Origin: Gluconacetobacter johannae | GTDB lineage: Bacteria; Pseudomonadota; Alphaproteobacteria; Acetobacterales; Acetobacteraceae | NCBI RefSeq assembly: GCF_014174305.1 | Contig: NZ_JABEQH010000004.1 | Location: 62,001 to 126,000 of the forward strand | DNA: 64,000 nt | Reading direction: 5' to 3' | Shown here: one piece after another, positions 53,589-61,267 of the stretch | How positions within the stretch are numbered: the stretch's first letter is position 1 | How the letters are laid out: each line of letters starts with the position of its first letter | Position numbers and translations under genes: made by a program | The notes under the pieces: model-generated | What the model was told of the DNA's origin: nothing | Databases searched by the model: none | The model's input: the letters and a program-made list of their open reading frames with translations, nothing else

Positions 53589-54007
53589 TGCGTCCCGCTT
53601 TCCTTCTGCTGGCCGGCCTTGTCGCCGGCACGACCCTCGCCACCCAGGCGCGCGCCGACAGCGCCAGCGCCGTCGTCGGCCGCCTGCAGCCCCTGACCGA
53701 CGGGGCCGCGATCTACCAGCACGTCTGCCAGGGGTGCCATATGCCCGACGGCCATGGCGCGATGGGATCGGGGGCGCGCTTTCCGGCCCTGGCCGGCAAC
53801 GCCAAGCTGGTCAGCGCGGATTATCCGGCCTACGTCATCCTCAACGGGTTCGGCGGCATGCCGTCGTTCGCCGGGCTGCTGACCGACAAGCAGGTGGCGG
53901 ACGTCGTGAATTATGTCCGCACGCATTTCGGCAATCACTACACCGACGCCCTGAAGCCCGCTGACGTCGCCGCGCAGCGCCCGACCATCACCCCCGAAGA
54001 GGAATAA
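53588..54007 (+). CDS. Periplasmic mono-heme cytochrome c
   Basis: 139 residues with a signal peptide (about 1-22, ARA-D). One heme motif CQGCH in AIYQHVCQGCHMPDGHGAMG, with the methionine ligand probably in GFGGMPSF near residue 95. Class I fold ending KQVADVVNYVRTHFGN. Its start overlaps the oxidase stop by one base, so the two are translated together, and it should be the electron acceptor of that flavoenzyme. Similar to the cytochrome subunits of acetic acid bacterial dehydrogenases. Confidence 0.9.
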   Translation: MRPAFLLLAGLVAGTTLATQARADSASAVVGRLQPLTDGAAIYQHVCQGCHMPDGHGAMGSGARFPALAGNAKLVSADYPAYVILNGFGGMPSFAGLLTDKQVADVVNYVRTHFGNHYTDALKPADVAAQRPTITPEEE

Positions 54008-54011
54008 GAAC

Positions 54012-54521
54012 ATGACGACATGCAAAATCGTTCGCGGCGCCGCGCTGGCGGCGCTTCTGGGCACGGCCGCGCTGTCCTCGGCCCGGGCCGAAGGGGTGGT
54101 GCGCCATGTCGATCCGGCGAGCCATTTCCCCATCGCCACGGCAATCGAGGTGCCCCCCGGGGCGACCACCATCTATCTGAGCGGCATGGGCGCCCCGCCG
54201 GCCGACAAATCGGCCAAGCCCAACACGCTGGCCGCCTATGGCGACACCGAAACCCAGGTCCGTGCGTCGCTGCTGCGTATCCAGGGCGCACTGGCGAAGC
54301 TGAAGCTGACCCTGGGCGACGTCGTGCAGATGCATATCTACATGGTGGCCGATCCCAAGCTGGGGAAGATCGACTTCCCGGGCATGATGAAGGCCTATAC
54401 CGAGTTCTTCGGCACGCCGGCGCAGCCCAGGCTGCCGACCCGCTCGGCCTTCGAGGTCGCGCATCTGGCGAATCCGGGCTGGCTTGTGGAAATCGAGGTC
54501 ACGGCGGTTCGCGCCCCGTAA
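54012..54521 (+). CDS. Secreted RidA-family imine hydrolase
   Basis: 169 residues: signal peptide (about 1-26, ARA-E) followed by one RidA/YjgF domain (ATTIYLSGMGAPPADKSA, TETQVRASLLRIQGALAKLK, VVQMHIYMVADPKLGKIDFP, TRSAFEVAHLANPGWLVEIE). The position of the family's catalytic Arg (usually in the xARS/TRxxV stretch) is Arg in PTRSAFEV, and the final Glu is kept. A periplasmic RidA is unusual. Here it lies 4 bp after the cytochrome gene and would hydrolyse the imine made by the flavoenzyme to a carbonyl compound and ammonia. Confidence 0.88.
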   Translation: MTTCKIVRGAALAALLGTAALSSARAEGVVRHVDPASHFPIATAIEVPPGATTIYLSGMGAPPADKSAKPNTLAAYGDTETQVRASLLRIQGALAKLKLTLGDVVQMHIYMVADPKLGKIDFPGMMKAYTEFFGTPAQPRLPTRSAFEVAHLANPGWLVEIEVTAVRAP

Positions 54522-54683
54522 GCCTGGCGCAAGCGGTTCCAGCCCCGGCCGGCAGGCGTGTCCCTGCCGGCCGGGCAGGTCGGTCGATCCGGCCGCCGAA
54601 CATCGAATTATGTCTGGCGGTATGCAACCTTATGTTGATGCGATGCATTAGGGCGGCGGGATAATCGCCGAGGAGACCGTCGG

Positions 54684-55181
54684 GTGACGGATCTGGTTTC
54701 GCGCGCTGCCGCATTCGCGGCCGCGGCACATTTCAGCGTTGGTCAACGCCGGAAATACACGAATAAGCCCTTTATCGTGCATCCGCAGCGCGTTGCCGAA
54801 CTGGTTGCCGACACCGGCGCGCGCGACGAAGTCGTGGCGGCCGCGTGGCTGCATGACGTGGTCGAGGACACGAACATCACGATGGCTGAGATCAAGGCCG
54901 TGTTCGGCGCCGAGATCGCGAATCTGGTGGATATGGTGACGGATGTCGTCCCGCCGGAAGAAGGGGCGCGTGCGTGGTGCCTGAACCGGGACCATCTGGC
55001 CCAGGCCTCGGCCGAGGCGCAGACGATCGGCATCGCCAGCCTGATGGACAATGCCGAGCTGATCGCCCGATACGAAGCCGATCAGGTGCAGCGTCATCTG
55101 CATGAAAAACTGGAATTCCTGCGGGTTCTGGGCAAGGGCGACGCGGGGCTGTACATGCAGGCGGCCCTGATCGTGGCCTGA
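54684..55181 (+). CDS. HD-domain protein, MESH1-like (p)ppGpp hydrolase candidate
   Basis: 165 residues from a GTG at 54684 with AGGAGA upstream. AHFSVGQRRKYTNKPFIVHP matches the start of RelA/SpoT-type HD hydrolases, with His33, then His57-Asp58 in AAAWLHDVVEDTN, then Glu61-Asp62, and a late Asp in SLMDNAEL. There is no synthetase or TGS domain, so it would be a small alarmone hydrolase like MESH1. The substrate could also be another nucleotide. Confidence 0.8.
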   Translation: MTDLVSRAAAFAAAAHFSVGQRRKYTNKPFIVHPQRVAELVADTGARDEVVAAAWLHDVVEDTNITMAEIKAVFGAEIANLVDMVTDVVPPEEGARAWCLNRDHLAQASAEAQTIGIASLMDNAELIARYEADQVQRHLHEKLEFLRVLGKGDAGLYMQAALIVA

Positions 55182-55189
55182 GAACCCGA

Positions 55190-55228
55190 CAGGAAACGCG
55201 CTGGCGGCGATCCGACGCGCGCTTCCTG
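55190..55228 (+). terminator. Hairpin after the HD-domain gene
   Basis: CAGGAAACGCGC / GCGCGCTTCCTG, 12-bp arms with one mismatch and a 15-nt loop, 8 bp after the stop codon. No T run, so it may be Rho-assisted. Confidence 0.45.
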
Positions 55229-55379
55229 CGTTCCGCTCTTGCTCGCCAGCCCACATTTCCGGTCAGGCTCTGACGCAATGCGCCGGTGCCGCAGGCGTGA
55301 CGGCGCGGGCTGCCGGACGCGCGCAACTTTCCATGCCGGACGATGTTGACGTTCTCATCCCCCAACGGGAGGTCTCGTC

Positions 55380-55541
55380 ATGCAAACAGATGAAAGCGTC
55401 AAGCCGGATCGGCCGTCCCTCTCGCGGGACCGCGATCGAACGTGCGCCCCGATCGGCTATCCGCCGGTCGCGGATTCCCTGTGTTTCGAAACCGTGCCCC
55501 TGGGCATCCCTCGTTCTCACGACGCACCGCCGTCGTCGTAA
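55380..55541 (+). CDS. Candidate 53-residue protein
   Basis: ATG at 55380 preceded by a strong GGGAGG site 7 nt upstream, TAA at 55539-55541, and a perfect 13-bp hairpin eight bases further on. The product begins MQTDESVKPDRPSLSRDRDR and contains two cysteines, TCAPIGYPPV and SLCFETVPLG, and a Pro/Ser tail. Soluble, no membrane segment. The combination of ribosome site, start, stop and terminator is what argues for a gene; there is no recognised family. A longer overlapping plus-strand frame (55297-55599) lacks such signals. Confidence 0.4.
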   Translation: MQTDESVKPDRPSLSRDRDRTCAPIGYPPVADSLCFETVPLGIPRSHDAPPSS

Positions 55542-55549
55542 TGATGTCC

Positions 55550-55584
55550 TCCCGGACCCGATCGCAGGGCAATCGGGTCCGGGA
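55550..55584 (+). terminator. Strong hairpin after the 53-residue frame
   Basis: Perfect 13-bp stem TCCCGGACCCGAT / ATCGGGTCCGGGA with a 9-nt loop, starting 8 bp after the TAA. No T run follows. Confidence 0.5.
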
Positions 55585-56291
55585 CAAGGGGCCGGATGAC
55601 AAGGATCTGGATCGCCGTCACAAGAGCGTGTGCGATGCGGTACGATAGGGCTGTCGCGTGCGCTGTATTGCAGGGTCAGAATGCTCCGTAATAAAATGAG
55701 ATAAATCCTTGTGAAATTTTTATTGGATGTGGCGCGGATCACGCCGGTCCGGACGCCGGAATAATCATCTCTTTTGATGACGTTCTGGCGAGAGTGATGT
55801 GTTTGATGAAGCAGATCAGAAAAGCGTCTGTTGCATACTTGAACCTTTATTCCGCCTTTGACGATGTTCCGATGTTGCCTTCCTGTTCCAGGTTTTTGTG
55901 AAATCGGCAGGGCCATGGAGTTCCGGACCCTCCGGGACAGGAGCCTTCCGAAGGCAGATCCGTTCCACTACGTGGAGGCCGTCTCCGGGCCGTCATGGCG
56001 TAGTCCGCAGCGTTGGTTCAGCCACGATTGGAACGAGGACGGATTTGCGTGACATCGGCCGCACGCCCGACGGATGCGCGCGGGTGCCGGCTGGACCACC
56101 TGCGCGACCGACCCGTTTCCGTCCGTGGTCGCGACATATTTTATTCTCTTGACGGAATGGGGTGGGACCTGTTCACGATTCGAAGACGCATGTGATTGAC
56201 GGAGCACGGATGCTGGCAGGTGGACGGATGACGCGGCATGGCGGGTCGCATCCGGGGCGACCGGGTGTCCGATAGACCGGCCGGTACGGCG
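55585..56291. other. Long gene-poor stretch
   Basis: About 700 bp without a supportable gene. 55680-55870 is AT-richer and could hold promoter elements. A plus-strand frame ending at 56052 (RSLPKADPFHYVEAVSGPSW and onward) reads like a protein tail but has no start signals or recognised match. Minus-strand frames lack ribosome sites. Decayed coding DNA is possible. Confidence 0.4.
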
Positions 56292-56606
56292 ATGGCTCGC
56301 ACCGCGACAGGCGACCGGACCTGCCGGACAAGGGCCGGCCATGCGGGACTGGCCCTGCTGCCTGTCCTGGCCCTGACAGGATGCGGGGGCGGCGCCGCGC
56401 CGCTTCTGATTATTTTCGGCGCGTTTTTCCCGGCATGGATCTTTTGCGCCGTGCTGGGCCTGCTGGGCGGGGCAATGCTGCGCCTGGTGCTGGGGCGGCT
56501 GGGCGTGCATGCCTATATCCGCCTGCCGGGGTTGTTCTATGCGGCCTGTATGGTGCTGCTGGGGGTATCTGCCTGGCTGGCCTGGTATGGCGGGGCGGCC
56601 GCATGA
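56292..56606 (+). CDS. YtcA-like small membrane lipoprotein of an efflux operon
   Basis: 104 residues from the ATG at 56292 (56238 is an alternative). A lipoprotein signal ends in LALTGC, then two to three hydrophobic segments (IIFGAFFPAWIFCAVLGLLG, GLFYAACMVLLGVSAWLAW). Size, lipobox and position just before an MdtN-type gene match YtcA, the small protein in front of mdtNOP in enterobacteria. The stop overlaps the mdtN-like start as ATGA. Function of YtcA is not known. Confidence 0.7.
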   Translation: MARTATGDRTCRTRAGHAGLALLPVLALTGCGGGAAPLLIIFGAFFPAWIFCAVLGLLGGAMLRLVLGRLGVHAYIRLPGLFYAACMVLLGVSAWLAWYGGAAA

Positions 56607-57652
56607 CGCCCGAACAGCAGCGGCGATATGAGGCCACCCGGCCCTATGCGCTGGGTCTGCTGGTGCTGGTCCTGCTGGCTGCCTGCCTGACGGTCTGGCT
56701 GGCCTGGCAGCGCAACCGCGATTATGCCCGATCCGAGGCGGTGTCGATCGACGCCGAGATCGTGAACATGGCGCCGGAGGTGCCGGGGCGTATCGTCAGC
56801 CTTCCGGTCCACACCAATCAGCATGTCCGCAAGGGCGACATCCTGTTCCAGATCGATCCCGAACCCTATCAGATCCGGGTGCGTCAGGCGCAGGCAATGC
56901 GCGATGCGGCGGCGGCGCGGCTGGACCAGCGGCGAAGGATCGTGAATGGCGAGGCCGCGAACGCCGATGTCGCGCGGCGGCAGGTGACGCGCGCGCAGGC
57001 CAATCTGGATCTGGCGCGGATGACCGTCGCCCGGCTGCGGCCTTTGCTGGGCAAGGGCTATGTCACCGCACAGGCGGTCGATCAGGCCGAAACCGCCCGG
57101 CGCGACGCCGAAGTCAGCCTGGCGCAGGCCGAAAGCCAGGCCAGGAGCCTGACGGACAATCTGGGCTCGACCGATGCGGCCGAAGCCGACGACCGGCTGG
57201 CGCAGGCGCAGCTTGACCAGGCCCGCCGCGACCTGCGTGAAACCACGGTCCGCGCGCCCTGCGACGGCATCGTCGACGGGTTGAGGACATCGGTCGGCCA
57301 GTATGTCGTGACCGGCGTGGCGCTGTTCGCCCTGATCGACAGCGAACAGTGGTATGCCGAGGCCAATCTGCGCGAAACCGACCTGGCGCGGGTTCGTGCG
57401 GGCATGCGCGCGACGGTCTGGGTGATGCAGGACCGGACCATTGCGATACGCGGCGAGGTGGACAGCATTGGCGCCGGGGTGCAGGACACCGGCAACATCA
57501 CCCTGCAGGGCCGCCTGCCGGTGGTGGAGCGCGACCTGAACTGGGTCCGCATCGCCCAGCGTTTCCCGGTGCGGATTCGCCTGCTGGACCCGCCGCAGGC
57601 GCTGATGCGCGTCGGGGCATCGGCCGTCGTGGTGATGGATGGGCCGTCATGA
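56603..57652 (+). CDS. mdtN: HlyD/EmrA-type membrane fusion protein (MdtN-like)
   Basis: 349 residues. One N-terminal membrane helix (about 15-36), a lipoyl/barrel-sandwich half IDAEIVNMAPEVPGRIVSLP and VHTNQHVRKGDILFQIDPEP, a long alpha-helical hairpin (about 90-205), then the second half TTVRAPCDGIVDGLRTSVGQ and beta-barrel domain. This is the periplasmic adaptor linking an inner-membrane pump to an outer-membrane channel. ATGA overlaps on both sides tie it to the YtcA-like and MdtO-like genes. Confidence 0.88.
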   Translation: MTPEQQRRYEATRPYALGLLVLVLLAACLTVWLAWQRNRDYARSEAVSIDAEIVNMAPEVPGRIVSLPVHTNQHVRKGDILFQIDPEPYQIRVRQAQAMRDAAAARLDQRRRIVNGEAANADVARRQVTRAQANLDLARMTVARLRPLLGKGYVTAQAVDQAETARRDAEVSLAQAESQARSLTDNLGSTDAAEADDRLAQAQLDQARRDLRETTVRAPCDGIVDGLRTSVGQYVVTGVALFALIDSEQWYAEANLRETDLARVRAGMRATVWVMQDRTIAIRGEVDSIGAGVQDTGNITLQGRLPVVERDLNWVRIAQRFPVRIRLLDPPQALMRVGASAVVVMDGPS

Positions 57653-59682
57653 GGCGTCGCCTGACGATGACGTCGCGCCTGACGGACCTGCCCCTGTGGT
57701 ATCGTTTCTATCTGGAACTGCTGCCGTTCCCCGGACGGGCGCGCGCGGCGCTGCTGGTAGCGGCGACCTGCGCGGTCGTGATCGTGCTGTGCGATTCCAT
57801 CCACTCCATCCTGCCGGCCTACTCGCTGTACATGGTGTTCTTCTGCTGGCAGGAATCGTCGGCCAAATCAGTGGCGATGGCGGGCCTGCTGATCGTCGTC
57901 AGCACCATCTGCCTGCTTGGCGCGGGGAATCTGCTGTCGATCCTGGTCGCAGGTTCCGCCGGGTTTCGGATCGGCTGCATCGTCGGGCTGACATTCTGCG
58001 GCTTCTTCCTGGCCCGGACGACGAAGCTGGGGCCGGTCGCTTCGGTGATCGCGTTCTTCGAGGTCTATACCCTTAGCCTGATCGACATCCTGCCCGATCC
58101 CGCGCTGATAACCCGCATCTACTTCTGGGTGTGGGTGATGATCGTCGTGCCGATGCTGGTGAGCATCGCCGGCAATCTTCTGGCGGGTGAACGACCGTTC
58201 GATCTGTTGCGGGACCGGCTGGCCCAGCGGCTGCAGGCCGTGGCGGCAATGGCCGCGCAGCCCGACGTCGGCGGACGGGCGCTGCTGGCGCAACTGGTGC
58301 GCGAGGGCGACGAGGCGCTTCTCGATTTCCATAAGCAGGCGACACGGCGGATGGGTGCCGTCCGGGGCGAGGCCTACGGGCAAGCCATCGCGCTGACCGG
58401 TCGCCTGGCGACGGTGATGCTGGCCTTGCCCGACGATGCGCGCACGGCGGACGGGCTGGCGGCGCCGCTGGACCGGCTGGCCGCCTGGTGCCGGTCTCTG
58501 GCGGCCAGCCTGGGGTCCGGCGACCTGGACGGCGGGCGATTGGACAGCATGCCGGGGATGGTTCCGGCGGCCCTCGCGCCGCCGTTCGGCAGCATCGTAG
58601 TCGAGGCAGGGGACATCCTGCGCCGCATCGCCATGGCATTGTCCGGCGACAGGCCGGCCGGGGCCGAAGGCGCACCGCCGCCGCGCGCGCCCGCCGCACC
58701 ATTCCTGCGTGCCGATGCGTTTTCGAATCCCGACCATGTGCGTTTCGGCCTGAAAGCCACCCTTGCGGTCCTGATCTGCTACGGCACGTTTCGCATTCTG
58801 GACTGGAACGATATTTCAACCGCGCTGGTCACCTGCTTCTTTGTGGCGCTCGGCACGCTGGAGGAGACGGTCCACAAGGCGACGCTGAGGATCGGTGGCG
58901 CAGTGCTGGGGGGCGGGGCCGGAATTCTGTCCATCCTGTTCCTGATGCCGGCCATGACGGATATCGGCCACCTGGCGCTGCTGATCTTTGCCGGCAGCCT
59001 GGTCGCGGGCTGGATTTCGGTGGGTTCGGAACGGATTTCGTATTTCGGATGGCAGGCGGCGCTGGCGTTCTTCATCGTGCTGCTCAGCACCTCGGTCCTG
59101 CATCCCGGTGCGGGGCCGACGCTGGACATGCAGACCGCGCGGGACCGCGTGCTGGGGATTGTGCTGGGCAATGTGGTCATGGCCGTCGTGTTCGCGACCA
59201 TCTGGCCCGTCAGCATCGCCGCCACGGTCGACGATGCGCTGACGCGCGCGCGCGACGCGCTGGCCGAACTGATCGCGTCCGCGCCCGGCGATGAGGATGC
59301 CGGTGCCATCGGGGCCTCGCGCCGGTTGCGCGCGGCCCTGGCGGCGGCGAACCGCGCGGCGGATTATCTGTCCTTTCGTCCGCGCGATGTCAGGACGTCG
59401 CGTGCGGACGACCGGGCGCTGCGGGTGCTGGAGGCCATCGAAAGCCTGTGGGTTTCCGCGACGGTGCTCGACGGATTGCCGCGTGACCCGGACGGCGCGG
59501 GGCGGCCGCTGGCGGCCGCCATGGCCGACGCCGTCCGACGGGGCGGCGGCGCGATCGTCGAGGCGCTGGACCTGTTGCGGGCCGAGCAGGCGATCCGGGG
59601 TGACGCCGGCGGACAGGCCCGCCTGTACTGGCATGGGCGCATGGCGCGGGGGCTGGAGGCGCTGGGGATGGCGGAGCGATGA
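57649..59682 (+). CDS. mdtO: FUSC/aromatic-acid exporter-family membrane protein (MdtO-like)
   Basis: 677 residues, close to E. coli MdtO. Two bundles of membrane helices (about 35-180 and 368-510), each followed by a cytoplasmic region, the plan of FUSC/AaeB-type proteins. LPAYSLYMVFFCWQESSAKS and the second-half ISTALVTCFFVALGTLEETV followed by HKATLRIGGAVLGG are typical. Works with MdtN and MdtP to export aromatic or sulfonamide-like compounds. Start chosen at the ATGA overlap; open frame extends upstream inside mdtN. Confidence 0.88.
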   Translation: MRRRLTMTSRLTDLPLWYRFYLELLPFPGRARAALLVAATCAVVIVLCDSIHSILPAYSLYMVFFCWQESSAKSVAMAGLLIVVSTICLLGAGNLLSILVAGSAGFRIGCIVGLTFCGFFLARTTKLGPVASVIAFFEVYTLSLIDILPDPALITRIYFWVWVMIVVPMLVSIAGNLLAGERPFDLLRDRLAQRLQAVAAMAAQPDVGGRALLAQLVREGDEALLDFHKQATRRMGAVRGEAYGQAIALTGRLATVMLALPDDARTADGLAAPLDRLAAWCRSLAASLGSGDLDGGRLDSMPGMVPAALAPPFGSIVVEAGDILRRIAMALSGDRPAGAEGAPPPRAPAAPFLRADAFSNPDHVRFGLKATLAVLICYGTFRILDWNDISTALVTCFFVALGTLEETVHKATLRIGGAVLGGGAGILSILFLMPAMTDIGHLALLIFAGSLVAGWISVGSERISYFGWQAALAFFIVLLSTSVLHPGAGPTLDMQTARDRVLGIVLGNVVMAVVFATIWPVSIAATVDDALTRARDALAELIASAPGDEDAGAIGASRRLRAALAAANRAADYLSFRPRDVRTSRADDRALRVLEAIESLWVSATVLDGLPRDPDGAGRPLAAAMADAVRRGGGAIVEALDLLRAEQAIRGDAGGQARLYWHGRMARGLEALGMAER

Positions 59683-61244
59683 GGCGCGGCGTCCCTTCGC
59701 CTGCGTCGGCGCTGGCGTCCATGCTGGCGGTCGGCCTGCTTGCCGGCGGCTGCGCCAGGCCGGCGCCCGACGCTCCGGCCTGGCAGCCCCCCGCGCCGGC
59801 GCCGCCCTTGGCCGGCCTGGCGAGGCGGGACACGGGGGACATGGTGCGGATGGCAACGGCACGCGCCGCACCGGGCGAGGGAAATCGCCTGGTCGCGGGC
59901 CATGTGTATGACCTGACCGAGCTGATCGACCTGGCCGAAGCGACGAGCCCGCGCACGCGCGGCGCATGGAACCGGGCGCGGAACGCCGCGCAAGGGATCG
60001 GGCTGGCGCGTGCGCTGTATCTGCCGCACCTCGCGCTGTCGGTCATGGCGGGGTACCAGACGGCGGCGGTGCCGCTGCCGGCCTATCTGACGGCGGGCCA
60101 GGGATGGTTCACGCTGCAGACCGCCGAAATCATCCCGATGCTGACGGTGAACTGGCTGCTGTTCGATTTCGGCAAGCGCGATGCCGAGATGGAGGTGGCG
60201 CGGCAACTTGCCTTCGCCTCGGATGCCGGCTTTACCGGGGAACATCAGCGCCTGATGTTCGATGTCTGCCGCACCTATTTCCAGCTCAGCGCCGCGCGCG
60301 AGAGGACGCGCGCCGCCGGGCAGGCCGTGGCGGATGCCACGATCGTCGAGACGGCGGCGCGGGCGCGGCAGGGTCAGGGCATCGCGACGTCGATCGAGGT
60401 CGCGCAGGCGGTCCAGGCGACGGCCCAGGCCCGTTTCGCCCTGGTCGGGGCGCAGGGGCAGGAAAGCACCGCCTATACCGACCTGCTGCACGCGGCCGGG
60501 CTGCCGTATGACACGATGATCGCGGTGCGCGATGCGGCGGATCGTCCGCTGCCATCGGGTGTGGACCAGAACCTGGACCGGCTGGTGCAGAAGGCGGTGG
60601 TGATGCGGCCGGACGTCCAGGCGTCGCTGGCGTCGGTGCGGGCCAGCCAGGCCCGGGTGCGTTCCGCCCAGGCCGATTTCCGGCCCAGGATCTTCATGAC
60701 CGGCAATGTGGCAGGCAATATCGGCTGGTTTTCCGCCCGCCTGCACGGCAACGCCGCGAACGCGCTGGCCGCCCAGGGGCTGTCGCCGTCGGTGCCCGAT
60801 TACACGATGTCCCAACCCATGGCTGGGGTGATGATGGGGCTTTCGGTCCCGCTTTACGATGGCGGGATGCGGCGCAGCCAACTGGCCTCGGCCCGCGCGC
60901 AAGCGGATTCGGCGGCGGCGGACCTGGAGCAGATGCGGCAGAACGCGGCGCAGGAGGTCGTCGGCAGCTATAATGCGTTGCGCACCGGCCTGGCCGCCTT
61001 CCGTGCAGCCGAGGCCCTGCTGCGGGCGGCGACCGTGACGCATGACGCCGCCCTGGATGTCTATCGCCACGGTCTGGGCACCATGCAGGATGTGGCGATG
61101 GCCACCACCGGGCTGGAAACCGCGCGGCAGGACCGTGCCGATTCTCATGCCGCGGCGTTGACCGCGGCGGCGGCCCTGGCCTTCGCGACCGGCGCTCTGG
61201 GGTCGGCGTCGGCCGCCCCTATGGCGCCCGACCCGGCGCCATAG
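59679..61244 (+). CDS. mdtP: Outer-membrane efflux channel lipoprotein (TolC/NodT, MdtP-like)
   Basis: 521 residues. Lipoprotein signal with lipobox LAGGC (Cys at about 25). Two OEP repeats rich in long helices: LTELIDLAEATSPRTRGAWN, VNWLLFDFGKRDAEMEVARQ and LSVPLYDGGMRRSQLASARA are the classical strand-helix borders of TolC-family proteins. Starts at an ATGA overlap with mdtO, completing a four-gene tripartite efflux operon. Ends 23 bp before the convergent malate synthase stop. Confidence 0.88.
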   Translation: MRRGVPSPASALASMLAVGLLAGGCARPAPDAPAWQPPAPAPPLAGLARRDTGDMVRMATARAAPGEGNRLVAGHVYDLTELIDLAEATSPRTRGAWNRARNAAQGIGLARALYLPHLALSVMAGYQTAAVPLPAYLTAGQGWFTLQTAEIIPMLTVNWLLFDFGKRDAEMEVARQLAFASDAGFTGEHQRLMFDVCRTYFQLSAARERTRAAGQAVADATIVETAARARQGQGIATSIEVAQAVQATAQARFALVGAQGQESTAYTDLLHAAGLPYDTMIAVRDAADRPLPSGVDQNLDRLVQKAVVMRPDVQASLASVRASQARVRSAQADFRPRIFMTGNVAGNIGWFSARLHGNAANALAAQGLSPSVPDYTMSQPMAGVMMGLSVPLYDGGMRRSQLASARAQADSAAADLEQMRQNAAQEVVGSYNALRTGLAAFRAAEALLRAATVTHDAALDVYRHGLGTMQDVAMATTGLETARQDRADSHAAALTAAAALAFATGALGSASAAPMAPDPAP

Positions 61245-61267
61245 GGGCAGCGCCCCCTGTCGGCCCC

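Noticed and set aside
55263-55916. A 217-codon minus-strand frame in the gene-poor stretch
   Set aside because: No start signal, mixed composition across the AT/GC change, no motif; it also crosses the hairpin at 55550-55584.
59364-61148. A 594-codon minus-strand frame opposite the MdtO/MdtP-like genes
   Set aside because: Arg/Gly/His-rich antisense reading; the plus strand has clear efflux motifs and ATGA overlaps.
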